Below are positions 57,253 to 64,000 of a DNA stretch of 64,000 nucleotides, piece after piece. A program made the position numbers and the translations under genes. The stretch's first letter is position 1; each line of letters opens with the position of its first letter. Origin of the DNA: Fen-1254 sp963778945 (GTDB lineage: Bacteria > Bacteroidota > Ignavibacteria > UBA10030); assembly GCA_963778945.1 (NCBI GenBank), contig CAVZWL010000014.1:62001-126000 (forward strand), given 5' to 3'. Below the pieces are notes generated by a model that was not told where the DNA came from, did not search any database, and saw only the letters and a program-made list of their open reading frames with translations.

Positions 57253-58290
57253 TTATTCTCCTCCCGGCAATTTCAGAGCGTTTTTTTCTCCAATTCCGAA
57301 TTCCGCAACATTCATGTGATCTTTAAAATAATAATATGCACCGAACACCATAATGATTATATAACCGAGTTCATGCGTAACGATTGAATAGCTGAGCGCC
57401 GTCGTCATATCGACTCCATAGAGCTTTACCATAGCAATCTTAAGAAATGAATGATAGGTCCCTATCGCACCGGGGGCAGGCAATATCCATGCAATCGAGG
57501 AAACGACAAGCAAAACGACAGAAGCGCCGAAATTCAATTCCGGTTTTACCATTGGAGAAAAGGCAAAGAATGGTTCGTACATACCGAGTGCATAAAGTCC
57601 CTGCATTGCAAAACTTAAAAATATAATGACTGCAAATTTATCCTTCATTTTGATGACGCCGAGTCCCTGATAAAACGAATCCAGTATTGGATCCAGCTTT
57701 GCCGAATATTTCTTCGGTAAAACATTCTTCAGGAGGGCGCAATATCGGAAGAATGCATCCGCTTTAAAGAAGAGGAAAAGGAAAAGTCCCAGTCCGGCAA
57801 ACGAACCTATAAAAAAAAACGGACGGACAGCAGTCGCGTCAGTAAAGAACGGATCGAGAGCATGGGGATAGAGAAAAAGAGTTACGCAGGCAATGAAATA
57901 GAAACTCATAAGATCCAGAATTCGTTCGATAACGACCGTTGCCAGCGTGGCGCTCTTTGAGACATGCTCTTGTTTGCCGAGGACATAGGGACGCACCAGC
58001 TCTCCGACACGGGGAAGAACGTTGTTGACTGCATAGCCAATCATAACAGCGCCAAAGAGATGCGAGAGCGAGCAATCCTTTTTTATCGGCGCCATAAGGT
58101 ACTTCCATCGCAGCGCACGAATCCAGTGGCTTAAAAGAGAAATCGGAATAAGAAGCGCGACCCACCAATAATTCGCACTCTGGAGCGAAACCAGAAGGTC
58201 GGTTAATTTGACTCCCCGAAGAGCGAAGTAAAAGAAGATTGCTGCGAGAGAAAAGCTCAATATGAAACGGAGAATATTTTTTTTTATCAT
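57253..58290 (-). CDS. lysylphosphatidylglycerol synthase TM-region (UPF0104) membrane protein
   Basis: 345 residues with about eight membrane helices. Family motifs: YFALRGVKLTDLL near 21, WWVALLIPISLLSHWIRALRW near 42, GYAVNNVLPRVGELVRPYVLG near 88 and the C-terminal PAPGAIGTYHSF near 280. The domain is the flippase half of MprF but also occurs alone in glycolipid-modifying or transport proteins; no aminoacyl-transferase domain is fused here. Follows lolA in the same direction with a 20-base gap. Confidence 0.88.
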   Translation of the reverse strand: MIKKNILRFILSFSLAAIFFYFALRGVKLTDLLVSLQSANYWWVALLIPISLLSHWIRALRWKYLMAPIKKDCSLSHLFGAVMIGYAVNNVLPRVGELVRPYVLGKQEHVSKSATLATVVIERILDLMSFYFIACVTLFLYPHALDPFFTDATAVRPFFFIGSFAGLGLFLFLFFKADAFFRYCALLKNVLPKKYSAKLDPILDSFYQGLGVIKMKDKFAVIIFLSFAMQGLYALGMYEPFFAFSPMVKPELNFGASVVLLVVSSIAWILPAPGAIGTYHSFLKIAMVKLYGVDMTTALSYSIVTHELGYIIIMVFGAYYYFKDHMNVAEFGIGEKNALKLPGGE

Positions 58291-58310
58291 AAAATTGCCC
58301 CTCTGCAGTG

Positions 58311-58955
58311 TCAGCGCAAGTCGACGATATCCGTGCCGGCCGGCGCTGCAAAGGAAAAGAATTTCTCTCTGATATTCGTATTCAACTTAATATCTTTGAC
58401 AACATAGGTTGTTTCGGTTTCATTGACATCGGTAATGAATATCTTATGCACCATCCAATTTTGTGCATCGACCCAGATTTTTACAGTTTTGATAAAGGAA
58501 CGGTCGTCTTTCGGAGTCAATTTTAAAATAATACACTTGAGCGAATTGAACGTCTCCTCGCCGAGAAGTGCGCTGTAAAAATTCGCAGGCAAATTGAGCA
58601 TAAATATTTCAGGTGAAATTGAATTTTGATTCTCTTTGTACTTATCGATAATGACCTGATGGTTGGTTTCCGAATAAGCCCAGACGGTTGTTCCATCCGT
58701 TACGATGGTCTGGTGTTCCGATTCTATGCGGTAACGGTTCGGCTTCTTCATGGTCAATGTACCCACAAACGTCTGTTCGATACTGGAAAAACCGAATCTT
58801 ACATGCTGCTCGAATTGAGCCACCGCGTCATCGATCATTTCATATCTTCGCTGGATATGATCGGCAACCTGTTTTGATGTCATCTCCGCATCCTGGGCAA
58901 AGGATAATGCGCCCATGCATGTGAGAATGGCGAAATACTTTAAAGAAATTTTCAT
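58311..58955 (-). CDS. lolA: outer-membrane lipoprotein carrier protein LolA
   Basis: 214 residues from the ATG at 58955, chosen because it gives the signal peptide MKISLKYFAILTCMGALSFA. LolA-fold features: QRRYEMIDDAVAQFEQHV near 32, FVGTLTMKKPNRYRIES near 62, VTDGTTVWAYSETNHQVII near 84 and FFSFAAPAGTDIVDLR at the end. Shuttles lipoproteins across the periplasm. Its start is four bases after the ftsK stop. Confidence 0.88.
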   Translation of the reverse strand: MKISLKYFAILTCMGALSFAQDAEMTSKQVADHIQRRYEMIDDAVAQFEQHVRFGFSSIEQTFVGTLTMKKPNRYRIESEHQTIVTDGTTVWAYSETNHQVIIDKYKENQNSISPEIFMLNLPANFYSALLGEETFNSLKCIILKLTPKDDRSFIKTVKIWVDAQNWMVHKIFITDVNETETTYVVKDIKLNTNIREKFFSFAAPAGTDIVDLR

Positions 58956-58959
58956 GCTG

Positions 58960-61473
58960 TCAATCCATCCATACATCAAAAATGAACAACTTCTCCCTGC
59001 AGAGATCTCCAAACGCCGATAGACGGGACCTTGATTTTAGTTCAAACTCTTTAGGTACTGCTTCGAGTTCTGCTTCCGAATCGATCAGAACTTCACGCGC
59101 TTTGCTGCCGTCAAAAGAACCTACGATGCCTGCAGCTTCTAATTCATCAACCAGGCGGGCAGCTCTTGAATACCCGACCTTCAAGCGGCGCTGCAAAAGC
59201 GATACTGAACCCTGCTGATGGCGTACAATAATGCGCGCCGCCTCTTCGAATAAATCGTCGCGATCGTCATTGACCAGACTCCCGGTTCCCTTCCTTTTTT
59301 CCAATGCCGATGGAAGCTTAAACGGATTTGTATATCCCTTTTGCTTTCCTATATGGTTCGTAATCCGCTCTACTTCATCGGTTGAAATAAATGCATTCTG
59401 CATTCGGAGAGGTTTGGGTGAACCGCTCGGCATATAGAGCATATCGCCGTTACCCAGCAATTGATCCGCTCCGTTCATATCCAGAATTGTTCTCGAATCG
59501 ATTTTTGACGAGACCTGATACGCAATCCGAGCCGGAAAATTCGCCTTAATGACGCCGGTGATGACATCGACCGATGGACGCTGGGTTGCCAGGACAAGAT
59601 GAATTCCTACTGCGCGCGCCAACTGCGCCAGGCGTGCTATCGGTTCCTCCACTTCGCGCGCTGCAGTAATCATCAGGTCGGCCAATTCATCGACGATAAC
59701 GATAAGATACGGTATCTTCTTATGTTTCACTTCCTCCGTATCGTGCAAGCGTCCTGCCAGCAGGCGTTCGTTGTAATCGGCTATGTTGCGGACGCCGGCA
59801 GATGCAAGACGGTCATAGCGGCCTTCCATTTCCCGTTCTACGCTCTTAAGCAGGAGGACGGCATTATTCGGTTCCGTAACGATTTCTTCGTCGACATCAG
59901 GCGAAACAGCCAGATAATGTTTGCGCAGTTTTCTATAAAGGGCTAATTCTATTTTTTTCGGATCGATGATGGCAAATTTAACATCGCTCGGATGCAATCG
60001 ATAGAGGATGCTTGTAATAATCGTATTGATGCCTACGCTTTTTCCCGATCCCGTCGCTCCGGCTATGAGCAAATGCGGCATTTTTGCAAGGTCGTCGACG
60101 TACACTTCTCCTGAAATCGTTTTGCCGAGTGCGAGCGGCAGAGCCGCTTTTGCATCCCTGAATTTTGCAGAGTTGATAACGCTGCGGATGGTAACCAGTG
60201 AAGGATTATGATTCGGGATTTCCACCCCCACAGTTCCTTTGCCGGGCATCGGGGCTATAATGCGAATTCCTTTTGCTTTCAAAGCAAGGGCAATGTCGTC
60301 CTGCAAATTTTCAATTCTGCTAATTTTCACGCCGGCCGCAGGAATCAATTCATAGAGCGTAACAACAGGGCCCGGTGTAACGGAAATATTTTCTATCTCG
60401 ACCGAAAAATCTGCAAGCTTTGCACGCAGCAGTTCAGCGTTGAGTTTCAGTTCTTCTTCATTGACCTCTTCTCCTCCGCGATGGCTGTCGAGTAATTCCA
60501 CTGACGGGAAGACATAATCTATTTCTTCATCGATCTGGCTCTCTGGAGGCGTTTCTCGCTCGTCATAATTTACTTCGTCTTCTTCAAGAGGTTCCTTGAT
60601 TTCCATCGCAAGTCCGGATTGATTTGACGTATCTGCTTCCGTCACAGTTTCCGTGTTCTTGTGCTTTTCATCTCTCAAAAGACTTGTTTGTTTTTCTTTT
60701 TTCGGCTCAGGAGCCGGCATATCTTCTTCTGCAGGCGCCTCTCTTTCCGGACGCCGTATTTTTATTGCATGTTCCTGTTTAGGCTGCCTTTCACGTTCTT
60801 TTTCCCTTTCATTCCGACGCTCTTTTATTCGTTCGGAATATTCTCTCCACCATTGGCGAAGCATGTCGAAGTATTCCCTCAGTCGATCAAGGGTGACCCG
60901 ATAATCGAGATCGACAAGCAGCGTCAAAACTATAAAAATGATCCCGAGCAGAATGACGAGCGTACCGAAAACGCCAATGGTCGTCGACATGACCTCAGCC
61001 AGGAAATGTCCGACAATACCGCTCCATTCCATGGGCAAACCGTCGTCCAATTTCCGAAGCGCTCCTGCAAGAGAAGCAAAAAGAATTGCCAGAATAATTG
61101 CATAATTCGTAAATGTGATTTTCTTATGAAGATTTTTTCGGCTGAACAAATAGAGAGACCAGATGAAACAAAGGACGGGAAGAACGAGGACGGCATATCC
61201 GACCGTAGAATTAATCAGCCAATTCGAGATGATGGCGCCGAGCAGCCCGAGCCAGTTCTGAGTATGAGCGGCTTTGACAAGAATTGTTTCGTCGTTCGAA
61301 AATACTTTCCAAAGATCTGAAAAAGAAATTTCCCCGCTTGCCTGATCTGCCGATGAATAGGAAATCAAACTCAAGAACAAAAGAAAGGACAAAAGAAGCG
61401 CTGAAAATGCGCTAATCTGCCTTCGGTGCGGCGCGCCTTCCGATTTATCCATTCGTGTGTACTGCTCGGCCAT
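58960..61473 (-). CDS. ftsK: DNA translocase FtsK/SpoIIIE
   Basis: 837 residues from the ATG at 61473, eight bases after GGGGA; an upstream TTG would lie inside that site. Four N-terminal membrane helices (residues ~20-190), an acidic K/E linker (~195-330), then the motor: Walker A AGATGSGKSVGINT near 470, Walker B LIVIVDELADLMITA near 588, and the winged-helix gamma domain VSLLQRRLKVGYSRAARLVDELE near the C-terminus that reads KOPS. Segregates chromosomes at the septum. Confidence 0.95.
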   Translation of the reverse strand: MAEQYTRMDKSEGAPHRRQISAFSALLLSFLLFLSLISYSSADQASGEISFSDLWKVFSNDETILVKAAHTQNWLGLLGAIISNWLINSTVGYAVLVLPVLCFIWSLYLFSRKNLHKKITFTNYAIILAILFASLAGALRKLDDGLPMEWSGIVGHFLAEVMSTTIGVFGTLVILLGIIFIVLTLLVDLDYRVTLDRLREYFDMLRQWWREYSERIKERRNEREKERERQPKQEHAIKIRRPEREAPAEEDMPAPEPKKEKQTSLLRDEKHKNTETVTEADTSNQSGLAMEIKEPLEEDEVNYDERETPPESQIDEEIDYVFPSVELLDSHRGGEEVNEEELKLNAELLRAKLADFSVEIENISVTPGPVVTLYELIPAAGVKISRIENLQDDIALALKAKGIRIIAPMPGKGTVGVEIPNHNPSLVTIRSVINSAKFRDAKAALPLALGKTISGEVYVDDLAKMPHLLIAGATGSGKSVGINTIITSILYRLHPSDVKFAIIDPKKIELALYRKLRKHYLAVSPDVDEEIVTEPNNAVLLLKSVEREMEGRYDRLASAGVRNIADYNERLLAGRLHDTEEVKHKKIPYLIVIVDELADLMITAAREVEEPIARLAQLARAVGIHLVLATQRPSVDVITGVIKANFPARIAYQVSSKIDSRTILDMNGADQLLGNGDMLYMPSGSPKPLRMQNAFISTDEVERITNHIGKQKGYTNPFKLPSALEKRKGTGSLVNDDRDDLFEEAARIIVRHQQGSVSLLQRRLKVGYSRAARLVDELEAAGIVGSFDGSKAREVLIDSEAELEAVPKEFELKSRSRLSAFGDLCREKLFIFDVWMD

Positions 61474-61524
61474 ACTAAATTTCCCCAACCTTCAATGCGT
61501 TCAGGGTCATAGAGAATTCTTCTT

Positions 61525-62259
61525 TTACTTTTTTAGTTTTATCACTGTTCCGGACAATTGCGGAAGCACCGGCATGGTATCTATTCCGGAACAAATTTTC
61601 AGATCGTCGGCATATCCAATTTCAGCAAGATATTTACCGTGATCCGTGGCCTTCAGCATTTTTAAAATTGATCGTCCGAAGGTTTTATACAACGCCTGCG
61701 CTGCTCGTGCGCCGTCTGTTAATTCCAGTGAAATCGATTCTGTCTTTTGCAGGCGCGTGACGATCATTCCGGCGCATACAGCGTCCTCAAGACTAAAATT
61801 ACCGCTCGTGCCGGCATGTCCCGCACAAAGAATAAGAAAATCGCTGTTCAGTTCCTTAAGACTTTCCACAATCGCAGATATATTGACGAATGCGGCAACG
61901 AGCAAATTCCGGGCATAGCGGCTTTTTGACATCGCTACCGATCCATTGGTTGTGCAATAAATAATAGACTTTCCCCTTACAGTCGCTTCCGTATATTCGA
62001 GCGGTGAATTTCCAAGATTAAATCCCTCGATCATTTTTCCGCTTCGCTCGCCGCCCCGAAGCGTCACTTCGCCGAACAGGCTTCCGGATATTTTCACGGC
62101 AGACTCAATATTTGCTACCGGAATAATCTCCCTCGCACCCTGCGCTAGCGCAGCAATGGTAGTCGTGCTCGCCCGCAGAACATCGATAACGACGATGTTT
62201 TTATCGCGGAGCTGCAATTCATCAAAATGATTTGCAGAAAAGCTGACATCTATTTTCAT
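61525..62259 (-). CDS. comB: 2-phosphosulfolactate phosphatase (ComB family)
   Basis: 244 residues. IVVIDVLRASTTTIAALAQGA near 22, EVTLRGGERSGKMIEGFNLGNSP near 64, YCTTNGSVAMSKS near 100 and CAGHAGTSGNFSLEDAVCAG near 142 match ComB. The family's characterised members dephosphorylate phosphosulfolactate in coenzyme M synthesis; many bacteria without coenzyme M also carry it. No comA is visible here. Lies between gcvT and ftsK on the same strand. Confidence 0.88.
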   Translation of the reverse strand: MKIDVSFSANHFDELQLRDKNIVVIDVLRASTTTIAALAQGAREIIPVANIESAVKISGSLFGEVTLRGGERSGKMIEGFNLGNSPLEYTEATVRGKSIIYCTTNGSVAMSKSRYARNLLVAAFVNISAIVESLKELNSDFLILCAGHAGTSGNFSLEDAVCAGMIVTRLQKTESISLELTDGARAAQALYKTFGRSILKMLKATDHGKYLAEIGYADDLKICSGIDTMPVLPQLSGTVIKLKK

Positions 62260-62279
62260 GTGGTAACTCCCTCTGTTTC

Positions 62280-63365
62280 TTATTTTTTGAGAAAGGGGAT
62301 CGCTGCAGTCATGACCGGAACATTACCTCCCCGAATCGATACAGCTAAATGTTCTTCGCCCTGCGGGACCGATGAATCGATATAACCCATGGCGATCCCT
62401 TTTTGCAGAGAAGGAGAAAACGTGCCGCTTGTCACGGATCCGACTGGCGCCCCGTTCAACATAAAAGAATATCCATGGCGTGCGATCGTTTTGCCGGGAA
62501 GGGTGCAGCCGATGAGCCTTCGCCTGACTCCTTCTTTCTTGATTTTCAATAATGCATTTTTCCCCAGGAAATCTTTTTTATTCAACTTCGTAATCCACCC
62601 CAATCCCGCTTCCAGCGGATTTGTTGTCGCATCGATGTCGCTGCCGTATAAACAAAAACCCATTTCAAGTCTCAGCGTATCCCGTGCTCCGAGTCCGACC
62701 GGCTGGATATTGTATTCCTTACCTGCAGCAAAAAGCGCATCCCAGACGGACCGTGCGTTTTCAGGATTCGCTCCGAAATACAATTCAAAACCAAGTTCGC
62801 CGGTGTACCCTGTCCGCGAGATAATCATCGGAATTCCTGCAATCGCTCCTTCAAAGAAATGATAATACGAAATCAGGGAAAGGTCGACCCGTGTAAGCTT
62901 CTGGAGCAGGAGAAGCGAATTCGGCCCTTGCACTGCGAGCAGCGCTGTTTCATCGCTCCGGTTCGTAAGGATAACACGCCCCGTTCGATGGCCGTTGAGC
63001 CACTCCCAATCCTTTGCAATATTTCCAGCGTTCACTACGAGCATATACTTTTCTTCTGTAATTTTATATACCAAAAGATCGTCGACGATTCCGCCGTCTT
63101 CATAACACAGAGCCGAGTAATGAATTCGTCCGGGAAAAAGTTTTGATACGTCATTGACAGTGACGCGCTGTAAAAATGCAAGCGCCTCCGGCCCCTCAAC
63201 AATGAATTCTCCCATATGGGAAACATCGAAGATACCTGCGGAATTCCGAACGGCCAGGTGTTCCTCAATAATTCCCGCGTATTGAACCGGCATCGCATAA
63301 CCCGCAAAGTCCGTTATTTTTGCGCCGAGCGCATTATGAATGTCAAAAAAAGGAGTATACTTCAA
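62280..63365 (-). CDS. gcvT: glycine cleavage system T protein (aminomethyltransferase)
   Basis: 361 residues from TTG at 63365 (KYTPFFDIHNALGAKITDFAGY is the family N-terminus; GGGGA lies upstream). An ATG at 63392 would add nine residues overlapping the transaldolase stop. Signatures: MPVQYAGIIEEHLAVRNSAG, FDVSHMGEF, and the folate-binding region with YTGELGFELY near 190 and LGARDTLRLEMGFCLYGSD near 230. Transfers the aminomethyl methylene to tetrahydrofolate. Lacks neighbouring gcvH/gcvP. Confidence 0.94.
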   Translation of the reverse strand: MKYTPFFDIHNALGAKITDFAGYAMPVQYAGIIEEHLAVRNSAGIFDVSHMGEFIVEGPEALAFLQRVTVNDVSKLFPGRIHYSALCYEDGGIVDDLLVYKITEEKYMLVVNAGNIAKDWEWLNGHRTGRVILTNRSDETALLAVQGPNSLLLLQKLTRVDLSLISYYHFFEGAIAGIPMIISRTGYTGELGFELYFGANPENARSVWDALFAAGKEYNIQPVGLGARDTLRLEMGFCLYGSDIDATTNPLEAGLGWITKLNKKDFLGKNALLKIKKEGVRRRLIGCTLPGKTIARHGYSFMLNGAPVGSVTSGTFSPSLQKGIAMGYIDSSVPQGEEHLAVSIRGGNVPVMTAAIPFLKK

Positions 63366-63367
63366 GA

Positions 63368-64000
63368 TTATTTCCCCTGCATTTTCTTCCAATCGGCAAG
63401 AAACCTTTCGATGCCGATATCAGTCAGCGGATGTTTGATCAGCTGATCGATTACTTTAAAAGGCATGGTACATACATCGGCCCCAAGCAGGGCGGCCTCG
63501 ATAACGTGAAGCGGATGTCGGACACTTGCCACAAGAATCTGCGTCCGAATCTGATAGTTATGGTAGATTGTTACGATTTGTTCGATCAGCTGCATACCTT
63601 CATGGCCGATATCGTCAAGGCGTCCTATGAACGGACTAATATACGTTGCACCGGCTTTTGCAGCCAAAAGGGCCTGCGGCGCTGAAAAGCAAAGCGTTAC
63701 GTTCGTCTTTATTTTTTCGCCGGAAAGCGTCTTCACCGCTTTCAGCCCTTCTTTGATAAGCGGAATTTTAACGACTATATTTTTGTGAATTTTTGCAAGA
63801 TCGTGCGCCTCTTTGATCATGCCTTTATAATCCATCGCGATGACTTCGGCGCTGATTGGTCCGTCGACGATTGAACAAATTTCCTTCAAGAGTGTGCGAA
63901 ACTCTTTTCCTTCTTTTGCTACGAGGCTGGGATTCGTCGTTACGCCGTCAAGGACTCCGAGGCTGGCCGCTTCTTTAATTTCATCTATATTTGCAGTATC
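63368..64000 (-). CDS. transaldolase (FSA/TalC-like), 5' end beyond the window
   Basis: Partial: the frame is open to position 64000, where it reads DTANIDEIKEAASLGVLDG, so only the first few residues are missing. TTNPSLVAKEG follows, then VVKIPLIKEGLKAV near the Schiff-base lysine, FSAPQALLAAKAGATYISPFIGRLDDI, and VASVRHPLHVIEAALLGADVCTMPF. The length is the short (about 215-residue) TalC/fructose-6-phosphate-aldolase type. Transfers dihydroxyacetone units in the pentose phosphate pathway. Its stop is two bases from the preferred gcvT start. Confidence 0.92.
   Translation of the reverse strand, partial: DTANIDEIKEAASLGVLDGVTTNPSLVAKEGKEFRTLLKEICSIVDGPISAEVIAMDYKGMIKEAHDLAKIHKNIVVKIPLIKEGLKAVKTLSGEKIKTNVTLCFSAPQALLAAKAGATYISPFIGRLDDIGHEGMQLIEQIVTIYHNYQIRTQILVASVRHPLHVIEAALLGADVCTMPFKVIDQLIKHPLTDIGIERFLADWKKMQGK

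Overview
The window reads as a chromosomal segment of a Bacteroidota-type bacterium, most likely from the Ignavibacteria/Chlorobi side of the FCB group (inference). Reasons: a PorU-type sortase and PorV outer-membrane shuttle of the type IX secretion system (T9SS), secreted proteins ending in T9SS C-terminal sorting domains, a pilin-like protein starting xGQQQLLLIV of a kind I recall from Ignavibacteria genomes, promoter-like TTTG-N20-TAnnTTT pairs, and a serine-palmitoyltransferase-like enzyme closely resembling Bacteroides Spt. I see no prophage, insertion sequence, CRISPR array or rRNA. The only stable RNA gene found is tmRNA.

Layout. 0-6.4 kb (+): a small conserved protein, yqeY, cvpA-like, mutS2, purL. 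6.6-16.5 kb (-): pilin-like gene with an ATA start position, lipid kinase and dapF, ssrA (tmRNA), LOG-family protein, HD hydrolase, then a repair/tRNA block dusB-polX-unknown-nth, and a HIT protein. 16.6-29.0 kb (-): a probable five-gene operon porU, porV, a catalytically degenerate M6-like protein with sorting domain, a gluzincin/beta-propeller/outer-membrane-barrel protein, and a DUF5683-like membrane protein. 29.3-37 kb (+): glgA, a lipoprotein with its outer-membrane neighbour, rpiB, glyA, tatC, polyprenyl synthase. 37-42.6 kb: universal stress protein, cNMP-binding protein and ilvE, then a likely ceramide/sphingolipid block (spt and a GNAT acyltransferase on -, a CerR-like dehydrogenase divergent on +). 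42.6-50.8 kb: crcB-DUF190, pit-DUF47, purE, tsaC, and the pyruvate dehydrogenase genes E1alpha, E1beta, E2, closed by a strong bidirectional terminator. 50.8-64 kb (-): LysM lytic transglycosylase, a two-domain isoprenol kinase-like protein, holA, cyclophilin, outer-membrane protein, flippase-like LPG_synthase_TM protein, lolA, ftsK, comB, gcvT and a transaldolase that runs off the right edge.

Two linked themes stand out: cell-surface biogenesis (T9SS attachment, Tat, LolA, lytic transglycosylase, barrels) and unusual lipids (candidate ceramide pathway, isoprenol kinase fusion, polyprenyl synthase, diacylglycerol-kinase-like enzyme). A technical feature affects interpretation: I find 20 single-base frame breaks in 13 otherwise intact genes, all between about 13.4 and 49.2 kb. 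In every case, correcting the inferred indels gives a length divisible by three and a full-length family member. I therefore treat them as likely assembly indels rather than pseudogenes, and report each such gene as one CDS across its full span.
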